From NCBI GenBank assembly GCA_028876065.1, contig JAGWTI010000001.1, positions 1 through 64,000 on the forward strand: DNA of 64,000 nt, read 5' to 3'. This DNA is from Nitrospirota bacterium. GTDB taxonomy: Bacteria; Nitrospirota; Nitrospiria; Nitrospirales; Nitrospiraceae. This document shows, piece by piece, positions 44,271-52,665 of this stretch. Under the pieces are notes generated by a model. That model searched no databases. It was not told the DNA's origin and saw nothing but the letters and a program-made list of their open reading frames with translations. The position numbers were made by a program, and so were the translations under genes. Every line of letters begins with the position of its first letter. The first letter of the stretch is position 1.

Positions 44271-45252
44271 CTCCAGGGTGGCTCATATGGTGATCGCCAG
44301 GGAGCCACAGACACATATGGCGTTTCCCGATGCCGCACGGTTGGTTTCTGGGGACATTCTGGTGGTGTATCGGGCCGGCCAGCGTCACGTGGACCGCACA
44401 GGACGAATCCTGCTGAGTCGATGCCGGGTGCCGGGGAATGGACCGGTATTCGATGAACCTGAGCTGGTCTGCGACACCGATTTGGACGATCGTGATCCTT
44501 CCGTCGTCCAGCTAGCCGATGGAACGGTGTTGCTCAATTTCTTCCGTCTGGATGCCCGGCGCCGTTCGGTTCGCCTGGCGATGACGATGTCGCGGGACGG
44601 CGGCTTCAGTTGGACGTCTCCGCGCGACATCGACACACCGGGATTTTCAACGGGCTTGGCCGTGAGCGACGCAGTCTTGGAGTTGCCATCCGGTGAACTT
44701 CTGATGGCGGCTTACGGCACCCCCGACAACGGATTCCCCGGGTCGTTTCTGCTCCGCTCGCGTGATGGAGGCGAAACGTGGCCGAAGATTACCCGGTTGG
44801 CAGTGAGTCCGACGATCGTATTCGAGGAGCCGGCCTTGTCGCGGTTACCGGATGGCCGGATTTTGGCCATGCTGCGCTCGGAGAACGGTGGGACCGGATC
44901 TTTACACCAAACCCTGTCTCTCGATGAAGGGTGGACGTGGTCCGATCCGGAACGGCTGGATCTTTGGGGATATCCTGCGGACCTGCTCGTGCTGCAAACC
45001 GGGCAGATCGTCATGGCCTATGGGTATCGCCAATTTCCACCAGGAATTCGTTGTTGCGTGGCTGATGCCGCCGGGCTTTCTTGGTCGATCCATCGTGAGC
45101 GTATTTTGCGCCACGATGGTCACGACAACGGCGAATTAGGGTATCCGGCCACCGTGGCGCTCGGAGGCGGAGATCTCTTGACGGTCTACTATTTCACGGG
45201 GCGAGAGGGTGGGCAGCCGTACATTGCTGGAACGAGATTCACGGTGGAGTAA
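44257..45252 (+). CDS. Sialidase-like (BNR/Asp-box) protein in the pse operon
   Basis: 331 residues, GTG start overlapping pseC by 14 nt (an ATG follows at 44287). A six-bladed propeller is suggested by Asp-boxes SRDGGFSW (112-119), SRDGGETW (168-175) and SLDEGWTW (221-228), and by repeated LADGTVLLNF / LPSGELLMA / LPDGRILAML blade strands. No signal peptide, so it is probably cytoplasmic. Exo-sialidases cleave nonulosonic acids; a role in trimming or recycling them is inferred only. It sits between pseC and pseI. Confidence 0.75.
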   Translation: MIATDSRVAHMVIAREPQTHMAFPDAARLVSGDILVVYRAGQRHVDRTGRILLSRCRVPGNGPVFDEPELVCDTDLDDRDPSVVQLADGTVLLNFFRLDARRRSVRLAMTMSRDGGFSWTSPRDIDTPGFSTGLAVSDAVLELPSGELLMAAYGTPDNGFPGSFLLRSRDGGETWPKITRLAVSPTIVFEEPALSRLPDGRILAMLRSENGGTGSLHQTLSLDEGWTWSDPERLDLWGYPADLLVLQTGQIVMAYGYRQFPPGIRCCVADAAGLSWSIHRERILRHDGHDNGELGYPATVALGGGDLLTVYYFTGREGGQPYIAGTRFTVE

Positions 45253-45255
45253 GCG

Positions 45256-46278
45256 ATGATGCAATCAGAGCGACAGTCCTGGACGATCGGTCGGCGCACG
45301 GTCGGTTCCGGCCAACCGTGCTTCATCATTGCTGAAATCGGGTCGAACCATGACGGGAGTTTGGAGATCGCCAAGACACTGATCCGCGAGGCCGCCAAAG
45401 CCGGCGCGGATGCGGTCAAGTTCCAATCCTTCCGCGCCGCCACTTTGGCCGCTCCCAGGCAGGAGCGGTTGCAGAAGTTTTTCAAGCAGGCGGAGTTGGA
45501 CCCAGCTTGGTACCAGGATCTGATCCGGGTGGCCGATGAAGAAGGGGTGGTTTGGTTGTCGACGCCGTTCGACGATGCGTCTGCGGACGCACTCGGCGAC
45601 TTAGGCATGCCCGTGTTCAAGGTCAGTTCTGGAGACCTCACCGATCATCGATTGCTTCAGCGCTTGGCCAGATGGGAACGCCCGATCATTTTGTCGACGG
45701 GCATGGCGTGGCTGGGGGAAGTCGAAGCGGCCCTTGGAGCGATCCGTACCATCGGCCATCCTCCTCTTGTGCTCTTGCATTGCGTGACGGCCTATCCCTC
45801 GGCGCCGGAGGATGCCAACATCCGTGCGATGGCTCGCATGGGCGAGGCGTTCGGGGTTCCCTATGGCTATTCAGACCATTGCCTGGGCGTCGCGGTTCCG
45901 CTCGGCGCCGTTGCGCTCGGCGCCTGCGTGATTGAAAAGCATTTCACGTCCGACCGGTCGCGTCAGGGGCCCGACCACGGCCATTCGTTGGAAGCGTCGG
46001 AATTCGCCCTGATGGTGCGGGAGATTCGGAGCTTGGAGCGCGCGTTAGGCGATGGGGTCAAGGCGCCGGTGAAGGCGGAACTGCCTGATCGGGTGTGGGC
46101 CAGGCGTGGGCTGTATGCCACGCAGCCCATTGCGGCCGGAGCCACAATCACACCGGCCATGGTGGCGCGGCTTCGTCCCAACGACGGGATCGGCGCTGAG
46201 GATTGGGACCTGGTGATCGGACGGGTGGCACGGCAGGCTATCGAGCCTGGAGCGGCGTTGCATTGGGACCTGCTATGA
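45256..46278 (+). CDS. pseI: N-acylneuraminate/pseudaminic acid synthase, PseI/NeuB family
   Basis: 340 residues: NeuB TIM barrel (IIAEIGSNHDGSLEIAKTLI, AGADAVKFQSFRA, EKHFTSDRSRQGPDHGHSLE) plus a C-terminal SAF antifreeze-like domain (about 283-340; RRGLYATQPIAAGATITPAM). It condenses phosphoenolpyruvate with the 6-deoxy amino sugar to the nonulosonic acid. The stop overlaps the next start (ATGA). Confidence 0.92.
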   Translation: MMQSERQSWTIGRRTVGSGQPCFIIAEIGSNHDGSLEIAKTLIREAAKAGADAVKFQSFRAATLAAPRQERLQKFFKQAELDPAWYQDLIRVADEEGVVWLSTPFDDASADALGDLGMPVFKVSSGDLTDHRLLQRLARWERPIILSTGMAWLGEVEAALGAIRTIGHPPLVLLHCVTAYPSAPEDANIRAMARMGEAFGVPYGYSDHCLGVAVPLGAVALGACVIEKHFTSDRSRQGPDHGHSLEASEFALMVREIRSLERALGDGVKAPVKAELPDRVWARRGLYATQPIAAGATITPAMVARLRPNDGIGAEDWDLVIGRVARQAIEPGAALHWDLL

Positions 46279-47036
46279 CCGTTACCGCCATCATTCAGGC
46301 CCGCATGGGGTCCTCCAGATTGCCCGGGAAAGTGTTGGCGCCGATTCTTGGACAGCCGATGCTCTGGCACATGCTCCAGCGGCTCAAGCATGCCGCCCGC
46401 CTCGGTCAGATCCTCGTGGCCACCACCGATAAGCCGGAAGACAGGCCGATCACGGAGCTGGCGGCGTCGTTGGGTATCGCGTCGTTTACCGGCTCGGAGC
46501 AGGACGTGTTGGATCGCTACTATCGGGCCGCGCGTACCGTCAATGCCGATCCGATCGTGCGCCTGACGGCCGATTGTCCGCTGATCGATCCCCACCTTGT
46601 AGATCAGGTGGTCGAGGAGTTTGTGGCTCACCGATGCGACCACGCCGCGTTGGCGGGGACCTATCCGGACGGCCTGGATACGGAGATCGTGACGTTCGAG
46701 GCGTTATCTACGGCATGGCGGGAGGCCGTCTTGCCCTCGGAGCGCGAACACGTCACCCCCTTTATCTGGACCAGGCCTGAGCGGTTCCGTCTCCGGCAGA
46801 TACGTTCGACGGAGGATTATTCCGTGCACCGATGGACCGTCGACGATCCGCGGGATTTGGAGTTGGTCCGGGCGATCTTTGGCGAGCTTTATCAGGAAGG
46901 GCGGCTGTTCTTCATGCGCGATGTGTTGAGTCTGTTGGCGCGCCGCCCCGACTTGGCGGCCATCAATCGGGGGATCACCAGGAACGAAGGGTATCGCAAG
47001 TCACTCCAGGAGGATGCGGCATGGGTCACCCGATAG
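46275..47036 (+). CDS. SpsF-type cytidylyltransferase-like protein
   Basis: 253 residues from the ATG overlapping the pseI stop. The start AIIQARMGSSRLPGKVLAPI and TTDKPEDRPITELA mark the SpsF / MobA-like nucleotidyltransferase family, distinct from the usual PseF/NeuA (IPARGGSKRIPGKN). Probably activates the nonulosonic acid with CTP. Clusters of the sps/flm type use this family. No other CMP-sugar synthetase is visible nearby. Confidence 0.82.
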   Translation: MTVTAIIQARMGSSRLPGKVLAPILGQPMLWHMLQRLKHAARLGQILVATTDKPEDRPITELAASLGIASFTGSEQDVLDRYYRAARTVNADPIVRLTADCPLIDPHLVDQVVEEFVAHRCDHAALAGTYPDGLDTEIVTFEALSTAWREAVLPSEREHVTPFIWTRPERFRLRQIRSTEDYSVHRWTVDDPRDLELVRAIFGELYQEGRLFFMRDVLSLLARRPDLAAINRGITRNEGYRKSLQEDAAWVTR

Positions 47037-48361
47037 GCGATGGGACAGCCACCGTCACGGACGTTTCCGTGACACCCGCGGTTCCCGTGAGGCGCGAGTC
47101 GGAATCTCTCTGGCGCCGGGCCGAAAACGTCATTCCCTGCGGGACCCAGACGCTGAGTAAGGGGCCCGATCAGTTCGTGCGGGGCGTGTACCCGATCTAC
47201 CTGCAGCGGGGCGAGGGCTGTCACGTCTGGGATGTGGACGGCAACGAATACATCGATTACCCCATGGCGCTTGGTCCGATCCTGCTGGGATACCAATACC
47301 CGACAGTCCACGAGGCGGTGGTGCGGCAGTTGGGAGAAGGCACCACGTTCACGTTGATGCATCCCAAGGAAGTGGAGTTGGCTGAGGCGTTAGTGGAGTG
47401 CATCCCCTGCGCCGAGATGGTTCGATTCGCTAAAAACGGATCGGATGTCACGGCCGCGGCAGTTCGGGCTGCGCGAGCCTATACGAGCCGCGAGCAGGTG
47501 GCGTTCTGCGGCTATCACGGCTGGCAGGACTGGTACGCGGTGACTACGAGTCGGCCCGCCGGCGTCCCGACGATGCTCAAGGGCCTCGCGCACGCCTTCG
47601 AGTTCAACAAGACCGAAACCCTGGAGCGCATTTTTCTGGATCACCCCGGGGACATCGCCGCGGTCATCTTGGAAGTGGGCGGGGAGAACCCGCACCCAGG
47701 GTTCTTGGAGCAGGTCAAGGCGCTCGCACATCGCCATGGAGCGGTCTTCATCTGGGACGAAATCGTGACCGGCTTTCGCCTCGCGCTGGGTGGAGCCCAG
47801 GAATATTACGGGGTGACGCCGGATCTGGCGTGTTTCGGTAAGGGCATGGCCAATGGATTCCCGTTGTCGGCGGTGGTCGGTCGGCGGGATCTGATGAAGA
47901 CGTTCGAGCGGGTGTTCTTTTCCATGACCTATGGGGGCGAGACGCTGTCGCTGGCGGCGGCGTTGGCGACCCTGCAGGTGCTCAGGACGGAGCCGGTCAT
48001 CGCCCATCTCTGGGCTCAGGGAGCCAAGTTTCGGGATGGCGTGGCGGCAGCGGCCGCCGCCGCCGGCGTTCCGGTGAAGCTGATCGGGCAGCCGCCGCGT
48101 TCGGCGCTGATATTTTCGGACCGGTCCGGCGAGGAGTCGACCTTGGTCAAGAGCCTCTTTATGCAAGAGTGCGTGAAACGGGGCGTGCTGTTCGGCGGCC
48201 CTGTCATGATGACCTACAGTCATTCCGATCGGGACATCGCACGGACCCTGGACGTAGTCGGCGAAGCCTTGGCGTTGGTGGGGCGTGCGCTGGACGGCGA
48301 AGGTCCGGCCAAGTATCTGGAAGGGCAACCGGCTCAGATTGTGTTTCGGCCGAAGAGGTAA
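47021..48361 (+). CDS. Class III (glutamate-1-semialdehyde-like) aminotransferase
   Basis: 446 residues from the ATG at 47021 (SD GGAGG 47009-47013), overlapping spsF by 16 nt. Motifs: CGTQTLSKGPDQFVRGVYPI, FAKNGSDVTAAAVRAARAYT, FIWDEIVTGFRLALGG and PLP lysine in CFGKGMANGFPLSAVVG. The context argues for a sugar or small-molecule aminotransferase rather than heme synthesis (HemL). Substrate unknown. Confidence 0.85.
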   Translation: MGHPIGDGTATVTDVSVTPAVPVRRESESLWRRAENVIPCGTQTLSKGPDQFVRGVYPIYLQRGEGCHVWDVDGNEYIDYPMALGPILLGYQYPTVHEAVVRQLGEGTTFTLMHPKEVELAEALVECIPCAEMVRFAKNGSDVTAAAVRAARAYTSREQVAFCGYHGWQDWYAVTTSRPAGVPTMLKGLAHAFEFNKTETLERIFLDHPGDIAAVILEVGGENPHPGFLEQVKALAHRHGAVFIWDEIVTGFRLALGGAQEYYGVTPDLACFGKGMANGFPLSAVVGRRDLMKTFERVFFSMTYGGETLSLAAALATLQVLRTEPVIAHLWAQGAKFRDGVAAAAAAAGVPVKLIGQPPRSALIFSDRSGEESTLVKSLFMQECVKRGVLFGGPVMMTYSHSDRDIARTLDVVGEALALVGRALDGEGPAKYLEGQPAQIVFRPKR

Positions 48362-48365
48362 GACG

Positions 48366-49391
48366 ATGACGATCATCGTGGTGGGATGCGGCTCCATCGG
48401 GCGGCGCCATCTGAACAATCTGCGGGCATTGGGCATGACGGATCTCGTGGCCTGCGATCCTTCTCCTGCTGCCCGTGCCTCCGCTGCGGCGAGCGGCGCG
48501 ATGGTCACCTATAGCGACCATCGCGAAGCCATCGCTCGACATCCGGATGCCGTGGCGGCTGTCGTGTGTACGCCAACGAGCATACATCTCGGTCCGGCCC
48601 TCGATCTGGCCGATCGAGGGTTGCATCTGCTGATCGAGAAGCCGCTTGCGACTCGTGTGGAAGGAGCTGCGGCGCTGGTGGCGTTGGTAGAGTCCAAGGG
48701 ACGCACAGGCATGATGGCGATGTGCTACCGCTTCCATCCCGGCCTTCGGCTGATCAACAGTCTGCTGGAGCGTCGTCAGATTGGGCGGGTCTATAGCGCG
48801 AGGGTGTCCGGGGGGCATTACTTGCCCGACTGGCATCCGCAGGTCGATTACCGGAAGGAGTATGCCGCGCGGGCCGACCAGGGCGGCGGGGTCCTGCTGA
48901 CGAGCGTCATTCACACGCTGGATTATCTGCGCTGGTTTTTCGGCGAGTGCCGTTCAGTCCAGTGTCTGGTGGGCAAGGTCAGCGGGTTGGAGATCGACAC
49001 GGACGATATGGTGGTGGGTCACTTTGTCACCGACGAGGGAGTCGTGGCCCAGTTGTATTGCGATTTCTTACAGCGCAACCGTCAGCACCAGATTGAAATC
49101 GTCGGCGAAACCGGGACGATCCGCTGGGAGTATGCGGAGCATTCCGTCGACTGTTTCCAAGATGGGGCCTGGCAGCGTCTCCCATACACGTTCGATCCTA
49201 ACCAGATGTATCTGGACGAAATGCGGACGTTCCTGGCTTGTGCGGCGGGGACCGACGTGCCGCCGGTTTCGCTGGCCGAAGGGCTGCACGAGGTGGCGAT
49301 CTTGGAGGCCATGCGCGAGTCCAGCCGGAGCGGGGCCGTCCAGTCGTTGCCTGGTTCCGGGGAAGCGTTGAGCTTGACCGGAAGGAGGTGA
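48366..49391 (+). CDS. Gfo/Idh/MocA-family oxidoreductase
   Basis: 341 residues from the ATG at 48366, 4 nt after the aminotransferase stop. NAD-binding loop VVGCGSIGRRHLNNLRA and catalytic Lys in LLIEKPLATRVEGAAAL; C-terminal sheet domain (GHYLPDWHPQVDYRKEYAAR, GGGVLLTSVIHTLDYLRWFF). Such enzymes oxidise or reduce sugar hydroxyls. Likely works with the neighbouring aminotransferase to create an amino sugar. Its stop overlaps the SD of the next gene. Confidence 0.85.
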   Translation: MTIIVVGCGSIGRRHLNNLRALGMTDLVACDPSPAARASAAASGAMVTYSDHREAIARHPDAVAAVVCTPTSIHLGPALDLADRGLHLLIEKPLATRVEGAAALVALVESKGRTGMMAMCYRFHPGLRLINSLLERRQIGRVYSARVSGGHYLPDWHPQVDYRKEYAARADQGGGVLLTSVIHTLDYLRWFFGECRSVQCLVGKVSGLEIDTDDMVVGHFVTDEGVVAQLYCDFLQRNRQHQIEIVGETGTIRWEYAEHSVDCFQDGAWQRLPYTFDPNQMYLDEMRTFLACAAGTDVPPVSLAEGLHEVAILEAMRESSRSGAVQSLPGSGEALSLTGRR

Positions 49392-49393
49392 GG

Positions 49394-50497
49394 GTGACGG
49401 GTAGTCTGCGCATCGGCATTCGAGTAGATGGCGATTCGGCGATCGGCTTGGGCCACTTGGTTCGTTCGCTGGCCTTGGCCGAGGCGTTGACCAGCCTCGG
49501 CGCGAAGGCAACGCTCTTTTCGAGGCCCAGCCCCGTTGTGGCAACAAAAGCCTGGGAAGCGGGGGTGTCGGTGCTATTCAGTCGGGCCCAAAACGAGGAC
49601 GCCTTCTTGCGGGACTGCCTGGTGCGTTGGCACGCGGATGGGGTGGTCCTCGATACCAAAGCTCCCTACGGCGGCGACGAAATTCGCGCCCTCAATGGTC
49701 GGACCTGCGTGGTCGTCATGGACAACGCATGCGAGGGAATGTTCGAGGCCAGTCTGACCATTTTCCCCGTGGCCCATTTGGATGAAGCGGTTGCGGCACA
49801 TCCGCGATGGGGTATGGGAGGGATTTTACTGAAAGGACAAGACTACGTCGTTGTGGCCGACCATATTCGGGCATTGGGAAGGGCAGAGGCGCGGGAGCGG
49901 AGGTCCGCCGGTCAAGGCCTTCTGATCACGATGGGCGGAGCGGACCCGGCCGGCATGACGGAGCGTCTGCTGACATGGCTTGCGCCGTTACCGCTTGAGT
50001 GCCGGCTCGTCGTGCTGGTGGGGGAAGCCTTTGCCAGGAAAGAGTCGCTTCGCATTCTCGCGGGCGATTTGGGGCGTCCGGTGACCTTGTTGCAGGGGTC
50101 CTCTGCGCTCGGTTCGATCAAGTCGGAGATTGCGCTGGCGCTCTGCGCGTTTGGTGTGAGCGCCTATGAAATGGCCTGTCTTGGCATTCCGACTCTGTTG
50201 GTGAGCCACACCGAGGGCCATGCACGCGATGCGGCTCGATTTGCGCAATTAGGCTCCGCCCTCGACCTGGGATGGATTGAACGGGTGGATGGGAGACGGC
50301 TGGCTGAAACGGTGAGCCGGGTTCTAGGCGATGCCGACCTGCGGGCGCGACTGGGGCGGGCGGGTCGCGCGCTTGTGGACGGAAACGGCGTGACGCGGGT
50401 GGCGCAAGCGATTGTGCGTGCAGTCGAGCAATGGGAGCCGCGGTCCGCGGCAAAGGAGGCCTGCTGTGTCGGATCATCACGGCCATACGCTCGCTGA
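49394..50497 (+). CDS. pseG: PseG/SpsG-like UDP-sugar hydrolase
   Basis: 367 residues from the GTG at 49394 (GGAGG at 49384-49388). The opening IRVDGDSAIGLGHLVRSLAL matches PseG, with the catalytic His in GLGHLVRS, and a GT-B fold is suggested by LLITMGGADPAGMTERLLTW and CAFGVSAYEMACLGIPTLLV. It removes UDP from the amino sugar before PseI. The distance from pseB/pseC (over 5 kb) is unusual but the family is clear. Confidence 0.82.
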   Translation: MTGSLRIGIRVDGDSAIGLGHLVRSLALAEALTSLGAKATLFSRPSPVVATKAWEAGVSVLFSRAQNEDAFLRDCLVRWHADGVVLDTKAPYGGDEIRALNGRTCVVVMDNACEGMFEASLTIFPVAHLDEAVAAHPRWGMGGILLKGQDYVVVADHIRALGRAEARERRSAGQGLLITMGGADPAGMTERLLTWLAPLPLECRLVVLVGEAFARKESLRILAGDLGRPVTLLQGSSALGSIKSEIALALCAFGVSAYEMACLGIPTLLVSHTEGHARDAARFAQLGSALDLGWIERVDGRRLAETVSRVLGDADLRARLGRAGRALVDGNGVTRVAQAIVRAVEQWEPRSAAKEACCVGSSRPYAR

Positions 50498-51365
50498 GAT
50501 GTCCCACGGTCTCTCTGTGATCGCCTGCGAGGGCTGCGGGTTTGCCCACCAGCATCCGTTGCCGAGCGAGGAAGAGATGACGGCGTACTATGCAACGCAA
50601 TTTTACGAAACGTTCAGCCCTGCCGACTGGCTGGCGAAAGAGGCGGCGGAGCAATCCTACTGGCGCATTGAGCACCGGGATCGGCTTCAGGCCATCGCTG
50701 AACTCGCGGGAATGTCCGGAGGACGGCTGCTCGACATCGGTTGCGGCGCCGGATGGTTGTTGGCCTATGCCCAAGAGCAGGGATGGGAAGTGCTGGGCGT
50801 GGAGCCTTCCCATGCCGCGTGGCAGGACGCGTCCCGACGGGTGCCGGTACTGCTGGGGACGTTCCCACATCCTGGAATCGGAGCGCACGTCCCCTTCGAT
50901 GCGGTGCATTGCAAGCAGGTGTTGGAACACGTGCGGGACCCGAAGGCCTTTCTTCTGGAGGTCCACGGCGTCTTGAAGCCGGGTGGCCTGTTCGCAGTGG
51001 AAGTGCCGAACGACTTCAATCCCCTGCAGCGGGCTGCCAGACAGTGTCTGGACAAGGCTCCCTGGTGGATCAGCCCCGTTCATCTGAATTATTTTTCCTT
51101 CGAGAGCCTGGTGGGGATGTTGGGGGAGTGCGGGTTTCATGTGCTCAGGCGGGAAGCGACGTATCCGATGGAGCTGTTCCTGTTGCAGGGGACCGATTAC
51201 ATCGGCCGGGATGAGATCGGTCGGACCTGTCACCGACAGCGCATGAATCTTGAGTTGGCGCTCGAAGAAAGCGGCTGCGCGGAGATACGGCGGTCCTACC
51301 GTGCTTGGCTGGCGGAACACAGCATTGGTCGGGAAGCGGTCGTGTACGCGCGTCGAGCGTCATGA
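50466..51365 (+). CDS. Class I SAM methyltransferase
   Basis: 299 residues from a GTG overlapping pseG by 32 nt. A partial zinc ribbon (CEGCGF, residues 20-25), motif I LLDIGCGAGWLLAYA and a post-core motif (FDAVHCKQVLEHVRDPKAFL). Similar layout to the degenerate protein at 40430, but with an intact SAM loop. Probably methylates the nonulosonic acid or another sugar. The first CxxC of the ribbon is missing. Confidence 0.82.
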   Translation: MSDHHGHTLAEMSHGLSVIACEGCGFAHQHPLPSEEEMTAYYATQFYETFSPADWLAKEAAEQSYWRIEHRDRLQAIAELAGMSGGRLLDIGCGAGWLLAYAQEQGWEVLGVEPSHAAWQDASRRVPVLLGTFPHPGIGAHVPFDAVHCKQVLEHVRDPKAFLLEVHGVLKPGGLFAVEVPNDFNPLQRAARQCLDKAPWWISPVHLNYFSFESLVGMLGECGFHVLRREATYPMELFLLQGTDYIGRDEIGRTCHRQRMNLELALEESGCAEIRRSYRAWLAEHSIGREAVVYARRAS

Positions 51366-51395
51366 CGAGTCTTGTCAACGGTAGCAGGAGGGCGC

Positions 51396-51977
51396 ATGAG
51401 CCAGTACCGGTTTTGCAATGAACGTCTCTTGAAGGATTTGCAGGTGGACGGCGAGGGGACGTGCGTGACGTTTCGAACCCCGTCGGAGGTCACGGCGGTC
51501 CACTTCGACGAACAGAGGATCGAGAAAGTGGTCCATGAAGACTTGCACACCGGTCGGGTGTCACAGCTTGGCCCGGAGGCCGCCCATCACATCGTGGTCG
51601 GGTCCGGCAATTGGGAGCGGGATGTCTATCATTTCCTCAAGCCCTCCGAGTCCCCGCATCTGCAACTCAGGTTGGGGCTCACGGTGCATCGGGGCGAGGG
51701 TACGTGGTCCAGTCTGCCGCATCATTTTGAAACCTGCCCGGAGCAGGGGTTTGAAGAGGTCTTTTTTTATCTGCTGCGGGGCGGGACGGAGCGGGCCATT
51801 CAAGTCGGCCGGGGACTCTGGGCCGATGGTTCGCCGGTCGATGCCGTCTGGCCTGTGGCCCATCGTGCGTTTGGGGTGGTGCCCATGGGCTATCACCCGG
51901 TCGTCGGGGAGCCGGGTGTGAAGGTCAGCTATATCTGGGGCTATGTGGCGAAAAAGAAGTCATGGGAAAAGATCTGA
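51396..51977 (+). CDS. IolB/KduI-like cupin isomerase
   Basis: 193 residues from the ATG at 51396 after AGGAGG. The C-terminal half matches the 5-deoxy-glucuronate isomerase fold: WSSLPHHFETCPEQGFEEVF, FYLLRGGTERAIQVGRG, VPMGYHPVVGEPGVKVSYIW and GYVAKKKSWEKI, including metal-ligand His/Glu. IolB acts in inositol breakdown, but no inositol genes are here, so a ketose-aldose type isomerisation of a sugar acid in this pathway is inferred. Overlaps the SDR gene by 16 nt. Confidence 0.7.
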   Translation: MSQYRFCNERLLKDLQVDGEGTCVTFRTPSEVTAVHFDEQRIEKVVHEDLHTGRVSQLGPEAAHHIVVGSGNWERDVYHFLKPSESPHLQLRLGLTVHRGEGTWSSLPHHFETCPEQGFEEVFFYLLRGGTERAIQVGRGLWADGSPVDAVWPVAHRAFGVVPMGYHPVVGEPGVKVSYIWGYVAKKKSWEKI

Positions 51978-52651
51978 AAACCGCTGTCGTGGTGGGAGCG
52001 ACCGGTAATCTCGGCCGGGCTGTCTGTGACGCCTTGGTCCAGCGAGGCTACCACCTCGATCCCTTGTGGTTGAACGAACGCCACCCGGATGCGGCCAGCC
52101 GGGAGGCGTATAAGGCGCTCCCGTCCCCCATACACTTGGCGGTCTATCTAGCTGGCGTCAATGTGGTGGAACGGATGGAACTGTTGACCGATGCCCAGTG
52201 GGATCATGTCCTGGACGTGAATTTGAAAGGCGCGTTCCTGTTTGCGCAAGCGGCGTTTCCCGCATTGTGCGCGGCCCGCCGCTCCTCGTTGATCACGATT
52301 TCTTCCATCATGGCGACGCATCCCTATCCGGGGCGAACGGCCTACGCCGCGGCCAAGGCCGGGTTGGAAGGATTGACTCGCGCATTGGCGATCGAGTGGG
52401 GGCCTTACGGCATCGCCACCCATTGCCTCCGCCTGGGACACTTGGCCGGCCTAATGAAATCCACCGCGGCGAACCCTCAGTTGCTCGACGAGGTGAAACG
52501 ACATACCCCGTTGGCCAAATTGATCGAGCCGGAGGAGGTGGCCCGGTACGTCTGTTGGCTGGCCGATGGAGGCTGCCACAGCGTATCGGGGAGCGTTGCG
52601 GATTTTGATCCGGGCTATACGATCAACCGGTGGCCGTTGCAGACGTGTTGA
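51962..52651 (+). CDS. Short-chain dehydrogenase/reductase
   Basis: 229 residues. NAD(P)-binding VVVGATGNLGRAVCDAL, catalytic region ITISSIMATHPYPGRTAYAA with Y-x3-K in YAAAKAG. Related to PtmA-type oxidoreductases of flagellin modification loci by context only. Acts on a sugar intermediate by inference. Confidence 0.85.
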   Translation: MGKDLKTAVVVGATGNLGRAVCDALVQRGYHLDPLWLNERHPDAASREAYKALPSPIHLAVYLAGVNVVERMELLTDAQWDHVLDVNLKGAFLFAQAAFPALCAARRSSLITISSIMATHPYPGRTAYAAAKAGLEGLTRALAIEWGPYGIATHCLRLGHLAGLMKSTAANPQLLDEVKRHTPLAKLIEPEEVARYVCWLADGGCHSVSGSVADFDPGYTINRWPLQTC

Positions 52652-52665
52652 AGGAGGGGCTGGCT

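Noticed and set aside
14797-46435. Further CCGATA boxes inside flgF (about 14797), pseB (about 42416) and the spsF-like gene (about 46427)
   Set aside because: All are in coding sequence and none has TCAAG 14-15 nt upstream.
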